A stretch of 64,000 nt of DNA from Stenotrophomonas geniculata ATCC 19374 = JCM 13324 (GCF_001431625.1 NZ_LLXT01000149.1:1-64000), one strand, 5' to 3'; shown: positions 9,222-22,092, numbered from the stretch's first letter. Translations and numbers: made by a program. The notes: generated by a model not told the origin, from the letters alone.

Positions 9222-9423
9222 GACTGCGTCTTGATCTTCCAACGATGAAGATCAATGCCACGACGCGCGTACCATCATTCGAATGTGATATACGTCGCGA
9301 TTTTGGAGTTTCCTCATGAGGTGACCGTCTCCTGCCTGCGGGTGTTGGACGGGAACGCCGAAAGGATCCAGACGTGGCTACAGCTCCTGGCATTCCCTCG
9401 CGCCGTCCGCCCGGAGCGCTGCG

Positions 9424-10608
9424 GTGAAGGTCCTGTCGGTGTTCGGCACGCGACCGGAAGCGATCAAGATGGGGCCGCTGGTGCGTGCCCTGGCCGAGGC
9501 TGCGGATATCGAATCGGTGGTCTGCATCACCGGCCAGCACCGGGCAATGCTGGACCAGGTGATGTCGCTGTTCGAGATCACCGCCGACCATGACCTCGAT
9601 GTCATGGTCCCCAACCAGACCCTCAATGGCTTGTGCGCGAAGCTGTTCGAGCGGCTTGACGCGCTGTACACGCAGGTCCGTCCGGACAGGGTGCTGGTGC
9701 ACGGCGATACCACCACGGCGATGACCGCCGCGCTGGCCGCGTTCCACCACCGCATTCCGATCGGCCATGTCGAGGCCGGACTGCGCACCGGTGACATCAA
9801 CCGGCCGTGGCCGGAGGAAATGAACCGGCGGGTGATCGATGTGGTCGGCCACCAACTGTACGCGCCCACGCCCAGCTCGCGCGCCAACCTGGCCGGTGAA
9901 CACCTGGGCGGGCAGATCCTGGTCACCGGCAACACCGTCATCGATGCCCTGCAGCAGACCGTGGAGCGCCTGGATGCCGACCCGGCGCTGCGTGCGCGGG
10001 CTGACGAACCCTTCCATATGCTTGATCCCGATCGTCGCCTGCTGCTGGTCACTGGCCACCGCCGTGAGAGCTTCGGCCAGGGCTTCGAGGACATCTGCCG
10101 CGCGCTGGCCGAGCTGGCCCGGCGACCGGACCTGCAGGTGCTGTACCCGGTGCATCTCAACCCGAACGTGCAGGGCCCGGTCAACGCCCACCTCGGCCAT
10201 CTCGACAACGTGCATCTGGTGCCGCCGCAGGATTACCTGCGCTTCGTGCGCCTGATGCAGCGCGCCGACGTCATCCTCACCGACTCCGGTGGCGTGCAGG
10301 AAGAAGCGCCGGCGCTGGCCAAGCCCGTGCTGGTCATGCGCGACGTCACCGAACGCCCGGAGGCGGTCGAGGCCGGTGTGGTGACGCTGGTCGGCACCAC
10401 GCCCTCGCGCATTGTCGAAGCGGTCAACGCGGCACTGGCACAACCACCGCACCCGACCCGCTTCGATCCCGACGCCAGCCCCTACGGCGATGGCCGTGCC
10501 AGCGCGCGCATCGTCGCCGCCCTGCGTGGCACGCCCCTTCCCGAATTCTCGCCCGGCCTCCGCGGCGGCGGTGCCGCCCACTCCCATCCACGCGAAGTGA
10601 CGCCATGA
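9424..10608 (+). CDS. wecB: UDP-N-acetylglucosamine 2-epimerase (non-hydrolysing)
   Basis: The 394-residue enzyme converts UDP-GlcNAc to UDP-ManNAc in the cytoplasm. It starts MKVLSVFGTRPEAIKMGPL, the family signature. Catalytic regions are visible: VLVHGDTTTAM, the two glutamates in HVEAGLRTGDINRPWPEEMNRR, the histidine in TGHRRESFG, and DSGGVQEEAPALAKPVLVMRD near the C-terminus. The start is GTG 9424, with GGAG at 9413-9416. The stop overlaps the next gene by four bases (ATGA). Here the enzyme is linked to nfrB/nfrA-type genes, not to an enterobacterial common antigen cluster, so its product most likely feeds that secreted polysaccharide. Confidence 0.92.
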   Translation: MKVLSVFGTRPEAIKMGPLVRALAEAADIESVVCITGQHRAMLDQVMSLFEITADHDLDVMVPNQTLNGLCAKLFERLDALYTQVRPDRVLVHGDTTTAMTAALAAFHHRIPIGHVEAGLRTGDINRPWPEEMNRRVIDVVGHQLYAPTPSSRANLAGEHLGGQILVTGNTVIDALQQTVERLDADPALRARADEPFHMLDPDRRLLLVTGHRRESFGQGFEDICRALAELARRPDLQVLYPVHLNPNVQGPVNAHLGHLDNVHLVPPQDYLRFVRLMQRADVILTDSGGVQEEAPALAKPVLVMRDVTERPEAVEAGVVTLVGTTPSRIVEAVNAALAQPPHPTRFDPDASPYGDGRASARIVAALRGTPLPEFSPGLRGGGAAHSHPREVTP

Positions 10609-12807
10609 CCCAGACCGGCCGCTCTCCCCTGTTTGCATCCGCCGCCGCGTTCGTCCTGTCGGGCGTGGTTGGCAGTGCCCATGCCGCCGACAGCGTCGCC
10701 GGCCAGTTCGCCGAATGGAGCGGCGACAGCACGGTCAGCCGGCAGATGACCCTGCGCGAACTCGGTTTCCGCCAACCGCTGGTGCTCAGCGGGCAGGAGA
10801 GCCAGCGCGAGGTCTATCTGCCGGTGCCGGCTGGCGTTGCCACCCGCGATGCACAGCTGCAACTCGATGGGCGCTATGTACGCGGGCACGCTGGGCGTAC
10901 CTCGGGCTTGTGGTCGGTGGATGGCGATCCAATCGCCGCGCGCTCGATCACCGATGCCCAGGGCGATGCCAGCCAGCTGCTGGCCATCGATGGCGAACCC
11001 CGCCAGAACGGCTTCGTGCGGGTCGGCGTCGGCTGGTGGTCGATCGTGTCCGACTACCAATGTGCCGACCAGAGCGCGCCGGCCAACGTGCTGCGGCTGT
11101 CGCCGGACTCGCGTTTCAGCTACCGCTTCGACGGCCGCTCCGTGGACACCGTGGCCAAGGCGTGGGGTGCGCTGCCCCCGCAGGTGCGCCTGCTGGTGGA
11201 TGGCAAGGCACTGCAGGCGCCCGCCTACGATGCGGCCTGGCGCATCGGTACCGCATTGCAGGCCGGTGGCAAGCAGGTGCAGGTGGTGGCGCTGCCCAAG
11301 GTTGGTGACAGTGTCGACCTGACCGGCATCAGCATCCCGGCCAGCCTGCAGGGCGTGCCGGCCTATGCCGCGCTGGCCGCGGGCGAGCGGGCATACGCGA
11401 TCAAGGATCTGGCCGAAGTCGGTGCGCTGCTGTCGCTGCGGGACAGCGGGCCGTTGGCCGCCGATGTGATGATCGGCAGTGATGCGCTGCGGGCCGGCGT
11501 GCGCGCGGCGCTGGATGCGCTGGCCGCACAGGTTGCCACCACTGGCGCCGACGCGGGCACGGCGTTCGCCGCGTGGCGCGGTACCGACATGGGTGGCCTG
11601 GAAAGGCCCGCGACCAGCGCCTCGGTCAGCGTGGTGGCCGTTGCCGGCCGTCCGACGCTGGTGGTCGACCCGGCGGCGGCGGGCAAGGTCGCCGGGTTGT
11701 TCGCCGAACAGTGGCGCAGCTATGCGCTGGGCCGCAGCCTGCAGGTCAGCGCAGCGGGCACGCCGAAGCTGGACGGTGACCAGGTGCTGCTGAGCCGGCT
11801 CGGCAACATCGCCGGCACGATGGATGTCGTCACCCGCGCGGACCGCAGTGCCACCTTCGACCTCGGCGCGCTGTCGGCCGATGGGCGCCTGCCCGAAGAG
11901 GTGGTGATCGACGTCTCGGCGGCCCCCAACGCGGCCGGGCAGGGCGCGGTGGCCACCATCCATTTCAACGATTACCTGCTGGGGGGGCAAGGTGTTGTCG
12001 GCCAACGGCCAGCCGCAGCGGCTGGTGGCCAAGGTGCCGGCCTATGCGCTGTCGGCGCGCAACGAGATCCGGGTCAGCTTCCTGCGCCAGCCGGCACGCC
12101 CCTATTGCCACGATCCGGCCACCGCCTATCCGGTATCGGTCCTGCCCAGCAGTCACCTGACCCTGGCCAAGCGTTCGCTGGGCAGTGATTTCGTCGGTGC
12201 CAGCAGCCAGCTGTCACGCGGCAACCAGGTGTTCGTGCCCGCCACGTGGCTGCAGGATGCGCCGGCATCGCTGCGCAAGGTGATCGCGGTGGCCAGTGCA
12301 GTGGGCGCCTCGCCGGAGGCGTCGGCGCTGAAGGTGGTCGATGCCGGTGCGGCGGTCAGCCCGGGTACGCCGTGGCTGGCCTTCGGTGTGGCGCCGTCGG
12401 GTGTTGATGTGGCCGGCCTGAAGGACGGCCACCTGCTGATCGGCGGGAAGCCGCAGCCGCTGCTGGATGTCGGCGGCCTGGATCGCGCTGCGGTGGTGCA
12501 GGTCGGCACCTCCGGCGGCCAGCTCGGCGTGCTGTACAGCGACCTGGGCGCACAGGCACCGTCGTTCGGCGCACCGTTCCGGCTGCTGCGCGGTGATCTT
12601 GCGGTGCTCGACGGCAGTGATGCCGTGCGCGAGTTCGATCGCCAGGATCCTTACGGAAGCCGCGTTGCCCAGGATGGCAATCCGCAATCGAAGTGGGAAC
12701 GGCACATGGTCTGGTTGCTGCTGCTGGTCGGCGTGATCGTGTTCGCGCTGCTGGCCGCCCGCGTCACCCAGGTGCGCCGCCGCAAGTCCGCCAACACAGG
12801 GCACTGA
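10605..12807 (+). pseudogene. BcsB/YbcH-like periplasmic polysaccharide export protein, frameshifted
   Basis: The intact gene would encode about 733 residues: a signal peptide (ending GSAHA), a long periplasmic part with two carbohydrate-binding-type modules as in BcsB, and one C-terminal membrane helix (MVWLLLLVGVIVFALLAARV). The reading frame is broken at the seven-G run 11981-11987. Upstream the frame reads to NDYLLGG and continues as nonsense to 12188. Removing one G restores KVLSANGQPQRLVAKV and then RNEIRVSFLRQP and PVSVLPSSHL, which are BcsB-family motifs. The cause may be a sequencing error, a true mutation, or reversible slippage. The protein should connect the inner-membrane synthase NfrB with the outer-membrane NfrA. 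It overlaps wecB by four bases. Confidence 0.85.
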
Positions 12808-12813
12808 TCCACC

Positions 12814-14961
12814 GTGGACGGTCTGTTCTGGAACATCCAGCTGGCCAACTATTACGCCGCCCTGGAAACCACGGCGGCGGCGGTGGCCGTGCTGATCCTG
12901 ATCTCCAGCCTCGATGACCTGTTCATCGATGTCTGGTACTGGGTTCGCGAGAGCTGGCGCGCGCTCACCATCAAGCGTCGCGAAGCGTACCGGCCGCTGA
13001 CCCAGGAAGACCTGATGCAGCGGCCGCAACAGCCGCTGGCGATCATGGTGCCGGCGTGGATGGAATACGACGTCATCGCGCAGATGGTGGAGAACATGAT
13101 CAACGTGCTCGACTACCGCGAGTACGTCGTGTTCGTCGGCACCTATCCCAACGACCAGCAGACCATCGACGAAGTGGAGCGCATGCGCCGCCGCTACAAG
13201 CGCCTGCGCCGCGTGCAGGTGCCGCACGACGGGCCGACCAGCAAGGCCGATTGCCTGAACTGGCTGATCCTGGCCATCTTCGATTACGAGAAGCGCCACG
13301 ACATCGAATTCGCCGGAGTGATCCTGCACGACAGCGAGGACGTGCTGCACCCGATGGAACTGCGCTTCTACAACTACCTGCTGCCACGCAAGGACATGAT
13401 CCAGTTGCCGGTGACCTCGCTGGACCGCGAGTGGTACGAACTGGTGGCCGGCGTCTACATGGACGAGTTCGCCGAATGGCACGCAAAGGATCTGGTGGTG
13501 CGCGAGAGCGTGTCCGGCATGGTGCCCTCCGCGGGCGTGGGTACCTGCTTCTCCCGGCGCGCGCTGCTGGCGCTGAGCGCGCAGACCGACAACCAGCCCT
13601 TCAATACCGACAGCCTCACCGAGGACTACGACGTCGGTGCGCGGCTGGCGGCGATGGGCATGCAGTCGATCTTCGCCCGCTTCCCGGTGCAGTTCCGCGT
13701 GCGCCGTCCGTCATGGTTCGGCTGGGGACCGGTGCGCGAGCGCACCCAGCAGATGGCGCTGTGCGTGCGCGAGTACTTCCCCGACAACTTCCGCGCGTCG
13801 TACCGGCAGAAGGCACGCTGGGTGCTGGGCATCGGCCTGCAGAGCTGGGAGTCGCTGGGCTGGCGCGGCTCACTGGCCACCAAGTACCTGCTGGCACGCG
13901 ACCGCAAGGGCATCATCACCTCGTTCGTCAGCATCATCGCCTACATCATCTTCCTGCAGCTGCTGCTGTTCTGGCTGTTGAAGATGACCGGGCTGTGGAC
14001 GATGCAGTTCCCCAGCGTGTTCCAGGCCGGTACCTGGCAGATGAATGTCGCGCTGCTGACCACCGCAGCGCTGGCGACCCGGGTCGTGCAGCGCTTCTAT
14101 TTCGTCAACCGGTTGTACGGCTGGGAGCATGCGTTGATGTCGATCCCGCGCATGGTGGTCGGCAACATGATCAATTTCATGGCCACCGCCCGTGCCTGGA
14201 AGGTGTTCCTCGCCTACCTGCTGTTCGGCAAGCGCATGGTCTGGGACAAGACAATGCACGACTTCCCCGATGCGGCGCAGCTGGTGCAGACCCGCAAGCA
14301 ACTGGGTGAGCTGTTGACCACCTGGCAGGCGGTGGAACCCGAGCGCCTGCAGCAGGCGCTGGACCAGCAGCAGGCAGGCCGCCAGCAGCCGCTGGGCCGC
14401 ATCCTGCTCACCCAGGGCTGGCTGGATGACGAGACCCTGGCCGAGGCCATCGCGTTCCAGGGTGACCTGCCACGCGCGGTGATCGACGTGGATTACCTGC
14501 GTGCCTGCCAGTTCCCGGTCAGTGCCGATGCCTGCGTGCAATGGCGCATGCTGCCGCTGCCGCCGCGCCAGGAAGGCACCCTGCGACTGGCCGTGACCAG
14601 TCCGCTGCCCGAGGACGCCGTGGCATTGCTGAAGCAGGAAACGCGCAGCGAGCACATCGAACAGAGCATTGCCCGCGAAAACGAGATCAACGCGGGCCTG
14701 CGCCTGATCGGTGGCGAACGGCAGTGGCACCTGGACAACGTGCCATTGCTGGGCGACCTGCTGGTGGAAATGCGCCTGATCGATCACGCACGCTTCGAGA
14801 TCGCACTGGACGACTACATGCCGCAGCGCGACGGTCGCATCGGCGACTACCTGGTCAAGCAGGGCATCACCACCGAGGAGGCCGTGGCCCAGGCCATGCA
14901 GGAGCAGCGCCGGCGTGCGGCCACGCTGCAGTCGCCGCCGCCCGGAGCCTTGCCGGCATGA
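12814..14961 (+). CDS. nfrB: NfrB-like inner-membrane glycosyltransferase with C-terminal MshEN-type domain
   Basis: The 715-residue protein has an N-terminal membrane segment, a GT2 domain of about residues 70-340 (IMVPAWMEYDVIAQMVENM, DGPTSKADCLNWL, HDSEDVLHPMELR, TEDYDVGARL and the QKARWVLGIGLQSW acceptor motif), several helices around residues 370-470, then a soluble tail from about 490. The tail has two repeats of the GSPII_E_N/MshEN pattern (PLGRILLTQGWLDDETLAEAIAFQ and RIGDYLVKQGITTEEAVAQAM). In E. coli NfrB this region binds c-di-GMP and activates synthesis. It probably polymerises a ManNAc-based glycan from UDP-ManNAc. The start is GTG 12814, six bases after the BcsB-like stop; the gene overlaps nfrA by four bases. 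Confidence 0.88.
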   Translation: MDGLFWNIQLANYYAALETTAAAVAVLILISSLDDLFIDVWYWVRESWRALTIKRREAYRPLTQEDLMQRPQQPLAIMVPAWMEYDVIAQMVENMINVLDYREYVVFVGTYPNDQQTIDEVERMRRRYKRLRRVQVPHDGPTSKADCLNWLILAIFDYEKRHDIEFAGVILHDSEDVLHPMELRFYNYLLPRKDMIQLPVTSLDREWYELVAGVYMDEFAEWHAKDLVVRESVSGMVPSAGVGTCFSRRALLALSAQTDNQPFNTDSLTEDYDVGARLAAMGMQSIFARFPVQFRVRRPSWFGWGPVRERTQQMALCVREYFPDNFRASYRQKARWVLGIGLQSWESLGWRGSLATKYLLARDRKGIITSFVSIIAYIIFLQLLLFWLLKMTGLWTMQFPSVFQAGTWQMNVALLTTAALATRVVQRFYFVNRLYGWEHALMSIPRMVVGNMINFMATARAWKVFLAYLLFGKRMVWDKTMHDFPDAAQLVQTRKQLGELLTTWQAVEPERLQQALDQQQAGRQQPLGRILLTQGWLDDETLAEAIAFQGDLPRAVIDVDYLRACQFPVSADACVQWRMLPLPPRQEGTLRLAVTSPLPEDAVALLKQETRSEHIEQSIARENEINAGLRLIGGERQWHLDNVPLLGDLLVEMRLIDHARFEIALDDYMPQRDGRIGDYLVKQGITTEEAVAQAMQEQRRRAATLQSPPPGALPA

Positions 14962-17777
14962 AGACCACGCTGCTGTCCACCGTCATTGCCGTGGCACTGG
15001 CCACGGCCGCCGCGCCGGTGATGGCGCAGGCCGAGGTGCCACTGCCGCTGTCCGGTGCGGCCTACCGCATCGCCGAGCAGGCGTTTGCTGCCTATGAACG
15101 TGGCGATTACCCCACGGCCTACCGGCAGTCCAGCGAAGCGATCCGGCTGCGCCCGGACGTGGTGCGGCTGCGTCTGCTGCAGATCTATGCGCTGCAGAAG
15201 CTTGGTCGTGGCGCAGAAGCGCAGCAGCAGGCGCGCCGTGCGCTGGACGCGGGGATGAAGGATCCAGCCTTGCCTGCGCTGGCCGCCGCGCCCAGGACGA
15301 CCACAGGTGCAGCGCGTAGCACAGCGGTGCCGCGTGCACCCGCAACGGTGGCCGGCCACAACAACCGGCAGGCCTACATGCTGGCAACCGAAGCCTATGC
15401 GGCCTACGACGCCGGGCAGATGGGCATCGCCGCCAGAAAGGCCGAACAGGCGTTCCGGCAGCAGCCGGAACAGGGCGCATGGGCCCTGCTGTGGGTGGCG
15501 GCGCTGGAGGCACAGCAACAGCCCGAACAGGCCGACGCCGCCATCGGCACCGCGCTGCAGTTGGGTGCACCGAATGTCGAAGCGCTGCGCGCGCGGCGCG
15601 TGACACTGGGCCGCCAACGCGCGCTGCTGCAGGCACAGCAGGCCTATCAATTGCTGTCCGCAGGCGAGGATGCCGCCGCCATTGAGCAGGCGCACGCCGC
15701 CGTGGAACTGGCACCCGACGTTGCTTCATACCGGTTGCTGCTGATCACCGCGCAGCTGCAGGGCGATCAGCTGGCCGACGCTGAGCACAGTGCTGATCAG
15801 GCATTGCAGGTGGACGCCAACGATCTCAATGCCCGGGTGATGCGTGGCTACCTGCGCCAGCGCCAGGGCAGTACGCTGCGGGCCAATGAGGATTTCGATG
15901 CCGCGCTCGCCACGCCGGGATCAACCGCGCAGCAGCGCAACGTGCGGCTGCTGGCGGTGGATGCGGCGCTGGCCGCAGGTGATCGGGTACGCGCAGCTGC
16001 ACTGCTGGCACCGTTGCAGGCGGCGCTACCGGCAGTTGAAGGCGATGCACGGACACGGCAGCTGCTGCAGCAGGGCATCGAGCAGCGCAGCCGGGCGACC
16101 CGTGCCAGTCGCGAGCCTCCCCGCATCAGCGCCGAGGCCTACCCGGCACCGGTCCAGCACTGCCAGTCCGGTGACAGCGGCAACGTCTGCGAGCTGGTGC
16201 CGGCCGATCTGCAGGGGGATGGCGGTGCCGCACAGCGTGCCTACGCTGCCTACGCGCGCCAGGATTACGCCGATGCCATCGGTGAGGCGCGGCAGGCCGT
16301 GCAACTCGCACCGGACGACGCGAACCTGCAAGGCCTGCTGACCACCACGCTGGCGGCGGGCAACCGTGCCCAGCAGGACGAAGCGCGGCAGCGCCTGGAT
16401 ACGGCACTGGCACAGCGTCCTGATGACGCGGGTGCACTGATGCAGCGCGGCTACCTCAACCAGAGGGCCCACGAACCGGCGCGCGCACTGGCCGACTTCC
16501 GTGCCGCCGAGGCCACCGGAAAGGCACCGAAAAGCGTAGTGCTCGACCAGGCCTACGCCAGCGCAGCCAACGGCGACCATGCGCAGGCGGTGACGCTGCT
16601 GCGCAGCGCCATTGATCGCGCCGATGCCGGTGAGCTGCCACTGGATGCGCACCAGCACTACAACGTGCGCAATGCCATCGCCAATTACTCGCGCGAGTGG
16701 GGCGTGATCGCCTCGGCGGGTTTCCGTGGTGCTCGCCAGGCGGCGACCAATGTCGGCGGTGCGGCGATCAGTACGCCCGGCGATTCGGTGTTCAGCACGC
16801 TGGAGGCGTTCTGGCGGCCCCCGGCCTTCAACGACCAGCATGGCACGCTGGAACTCTACGCGCGCCTGCTCAACACGCTGTACGACGAGGGTGGCACTTA
16901 CGAATCGATCCGCGCGGTGGACCCGTGCACCGGCGAATCAACGCCGGATGCGCGTGCACGCGCGGAGCGCCTCAGCCACTCGCGTTCCACTACCGGCTGG
17001 CCCTCCACCATCGCGTCCTTCGGCATGCGCTACGCGTTTGGCCAGAGCGGTTTGAGTGCTGGCATCGAGCGCCGACAGTTCCTCGGCAGTGCAACCAGCC
17101 AGGGCGAGGTCTACCCCGAGTCGGCAGCGGTGCAGTGCCGCCTGCAGCTGGCCCTGAACCGGCCACTGGAAGCCAGCACGCTGGCGCGCTACCGGCTGGC
17201 CAGTGGTTCCGGTGGCTGGATGTCCTACCTGACCTATGGCTACTACCATGGCACCGATCTGCGCACCGATGTGAACCAGTGGTGGATGGTCAGTGGCTAC
17301 GCGCAGGGGGGATACACCTGGGACGACAACGGTGCCACCTTCACCCTCGACGCGCTTGATGCCAACGGCACGCCGGTGCGGCGCCTGGGCGAGGCCAATG
17401 GGCGCCTGCATCGCGAACAGTGGTTCGCTGCCGGTGAACTGCGCGCCGGGCGCAGTTTCCGCTTCGGTGCAGGGCAGACGCATTGGGTGGTCACACCCTA
17501 TGTCGTGGTGGGTGCCGATTGGCTGGACCAGCGCTCGCGCGTGCGCGACATCCGTTATCCGCCGTTCCCGGCGCAGTCGTTCGCGCTCAACGATACGCAG
17601 CGCAGCTGGTCACTTGGTGCAGGGCCGGGCGTGGGCGTGCGTTACGGGTTCCGCGAGGACCACTACAACACGCCGCGTTCCTACCTGGACCTGACCGTGC
17701 AGTACCGCTTCGCGATCGGTGGCGGTGATACACAGCGCGCCAAGGGCCTGTTCGCTACCGCCATCCTCTACTACTGA
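14958..17777 (+). CDS. nfrA: NfrA-like outer-membrane export protein with TPR repeats
   Basis: The 939-residue protein has a signal peptide (MKTTLLSTVIAVALATAAAP...AQA), tetratricopeptide-type helical repeats across roughly residues 30-560 (AAYERGDYPTAYRQSSEAIRLRPD and similar units), and a C-terminal beta-rich domain from about 570 (REWGVIASAGFRGARQAATN ... YLDLTVQYRFAIGGG). This matches the E. coli phage N4 adsorption protein A layout and resembles AlgK/AlgE- or PgaA-type exporters. It should pass the NfrB-made glycan through the outer membrane and may serve as a phage receptor. It starts in the ATGA overlap with nfrB and overlaps the convergent DUF4434 gene by seven bases. Confidence 0.87.
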   Translation: MKTTLLSTVIAVALATAAAPVMAQAEVPLPLSGAAYRIAEQAFAAYERGDYPTAYRQSSEAIRLRPDVVRLRLLQIYALQKLGRGAEAQQQARRALDAGMKDPALPALAAAPRTTTGAARSTAVPRAPATVAGHNNRQAYMLATEAYAAYDAGQMGIAARKAEQAFRQQPEQGAWALLWVAALEAQQQPEQADAAIGTALQLGAPNVEALRARRVTLGRQRALLQAQQAYQLLSAGEDAAAIEQAHAAVELAPDVASYRLLLITAQLQGDQLADAEHSADQALQVDANDLNARVMRGYLRQRQGSTLRANEDFDAALATPGSTAQQRNVRLLAVDAALAAGDRVRAAALLAPLQAALPAVEGDARTRQLLQQGIEQRSRATRASREPPRISAEAYPAPVQHCQSGDSGNVCELVPADLQGDGGAAQRAYAAYARQDYADAIGEARQAVQLAPDDANLQGLLTTTLAAGNRAQQDEARQRLDTALAQRPDDAGALMQRGYLNQRAHEPARALADFRAAEATGKAPKSVVLDQAYASAANGDHAQAVTLLRSAIDRADAGELPLDAHQHYNVRNAIANYSREWGVIASAGFRGARQAATNVGGAAISTPGDSVFSTLEAFWRPPAFNDQHGTLELYARLLNTLYDEGGTYESIRAVDPCTGESTPDARARAERLSHSRSTTGWPSTIASFGMRYAFGQSGLSAGIERRQFLGSATSQGEVYPESAAVQCRLQLALNRPLEASTLARYRLASGSGGWMSYLTYGYYHGTDLRTDVNQWWMVSGYAQGGYTWDDNGATFTLDALDANGTPVRRLGEANGRLHREQWFAAGELRAGRSFRFGAGQTHWVVTPYVVVGADWLDQRSRVRDIRYPPFPAQSFALNDTQRSWSLGAGPGVGVRYGFREDHYNTPRSYLDLTVQYRFAIGGGDTQRAKGLFATAILYY

Positions 17778-18775
17778 GGCAGGCCCCAGCGTCGCCGCAG
17801 CGCTGCGGCCTGCGGCGTGTCCTGGGTCAGCCATGGCTCCAGTGCATAGACCAGCACGTGCTGTGCGCCGCTGTCGCGTGCCCATGCCAACTGCCGCTGG
17901 ATACGTGCGGCATCGGCGGTTTCGCCCTTGAATCCGCTGCCATCAGCGGCGCTGCCAGGCAGTTCGCGGAACAGTTCGACGATCGCATCGAAGCCGATGC
18001 CGTGTGCATGGAAATGATCGAGCAACGGCTGGAGCTGCTGCACGTTGCCGGCACCGGCCACCCCCACGCCATCCTGCACCATCGGCCGTAGCGTGGCCTG
18101 TGCCAGCACCGCCTGCCACAGCGTGACCAGGTTGCCATCGGTCTGCAGGCGGCTGAAGTAACAGGAGATCGCACAGTCACCGCCGCGCGTGCTGGCGGCC
18201 TGCACCAGCCCGTGCAGCCACTGCGCCAGCCATTGCTGGCGGACCGGATCGGCCCAGTGGTACTGCTCCAGTTCGTAGGGCAGGTACCAGCCCCCGAAGG
18301 CCGGCTGCTGCGCCCAGGGTGCCTGTGTCAACCAGCTGCGTGCGTACGCCAGGCTCTCGGCCAGGAAGGCCTTCAGCGTGGCGTCGTCCGCGGCGATGGC
18401 CTGCCACCAGCGTTGCTGGAAGGGCAGGCCGACGCGGATGCGGATGCCGTTCTCGCCGGCGGCGGTGAACAGCTGCTGCAGGCTGCCGTCGGGCAGTGAC
18501 CAGTCGCCGTCGCTGCCACCGACGATGCCGGTCCATTGCAGCACCAGCTGACGGCAGCCCAGCGTATGCGCAAGCTTCAAGGATCGCTGCCAGTCGGCCA
18601 GGCCCCATTGCAGGTGGCTGCGCCACGGCTGCAGGAAGGTGCCATCGACCTGCACCGGCAGCGAGCAGCCGGGCAGGGTGGCGAGCGTAGCGGCCAACGG
18701 CGCCAGCACTGCCGCGCGCAGCAAGCGACGGCGCAACGGCGAAGAAGGATCCGCGGGAAGGTCGGGCCGAACCAT
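17771..18775 (-). CDS. DUF4434 lipoprotein, candidate glycoside hydrolase
   Basis: The 334-residue protein, counted from ATG 18775, begins with a basic segment including RRRLLRAAVLAPLA and reaches a lipobox LPGC, so it should be a lipoprotein; the paired arginines make Tat export possible. The rest looks like a TIM-barrel of the DUF4434 family (GTFLQPWRSHLQWGLADWQRSL, AFGGWYLPYELEQYHW, HVLVYALEPWL), a group thought to be glycoside hydrolases. The GGWYLPYELE stretch holds acidic residues in a plausible catalytic position. It is convergent with and overlaps nfrA, suggesting a role in trimming the exported polysaccharide, as BcsZ or PgaB do in other systems. That role is inference. Confidence 0.72.
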   Translation of the reverse strand: MVRPDLPADPSSPLRRRLLRAAVLAPLAATLATLPGCSLPVQVDGTFLQPWRSHLQWGLADWQRSLKLAHTLGCRQLVLQWTGIVGGSDGDWSLPDGSLQQLFTAAGENGIRIRVGLPFQQRWWQAIAADDATLKAFLAESLAYARSWLTQAPWAQQPAFGGWYLPYELEQYHWADPVRQQWLAQWLHGLVQAASTRGGDCAISCYFSRLQTDGNLVTLWQAVLAQATLRPMVQDGVGVAGAGNVQQLQPLLDHFHAHGIGFDAIVELFRELPGSAADGSGFKGETADAARIQRQLAWARDSGAQHVLVYALEPWLTQDTPQAAALRRRWGLPQ

Positions 18776-18856
18776 GCCCGCATCATCCCAGAGCGCCGTG
18801 CGTGGCGGGTGAACCTTGCGTCCGGTAGTCCCGGTCGCGGGCCGAAGCGTGCTCTG

Positions 18857-18887
18857 GTAGCGCCGGCCGCTGGCCGGCATCGCCTAC
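18857..18887. repeat. SMAG monomer
   Basis: A GTAG-started, CTAC-ended palindrome contains a GC-rich perfect inner stem (18862-18878). It lies between the permease stop and the DUF4434 start, both on the minus strand. Confidence 0.7.
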
Positions 18888-18890
18888 CGC

Positions 18891-20207
<1,317 letters not shown>

Positions 20208-20229
20208 GGGGAATCTCGACCCGTTGGTG

Positions 20230-20290
20230 GTGGGTACCGACCGTTGGTCGGTACGCCTTGAAGCGTCACCACCAACGGTGGTGACCTACC
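20230..20290. repeat. SMAG-like inverted repeat pair
   Basis: Two adjacent palindromes lie just upstream of the permease start: one around a GACCGTTGGTC core (20230-20254), the other around CACCAACGGTG (20268-20290). They share the GACCAACGGTC-type core seen in the rib-operon repeat at 31645. Confidence 0.65.
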
Positions 20291-20298
20291 GAAAGGAG

Positions 20299-20322
20299 AA
20301 AGGCCGCGCGAGCGCGGCCTTT
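20299..20322 (-). terminator. Intrinsic terminator of ettA
   Basis: An 11-base perfect stem with a two-base loop is followed, on the minus strand, by TTTCTCCTTT. It lies ten bases past the ettA stop. Confidence 0.8.
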
Positions 20323-20331
20323 CCGGTTGCC

Positions 20332-21996
<1,665 letters not shown>

Positions 21997-22092
21997 GCGG
22001 TCTCCGTAGGCGCGGCCCTGCGCCCGGTCCGTCACGGGAAGATCCCGTTGCGGCAGCGGGCACAGACTGAAATGGAATACCGCCAATTATAG

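Noticed and set aside
8674..10638. 654-codon open frame antisense to the adhesin and wecB
   Set aside because: It spans two well-identified genes and a terminator-like hairpin and has no recognisable protein features.
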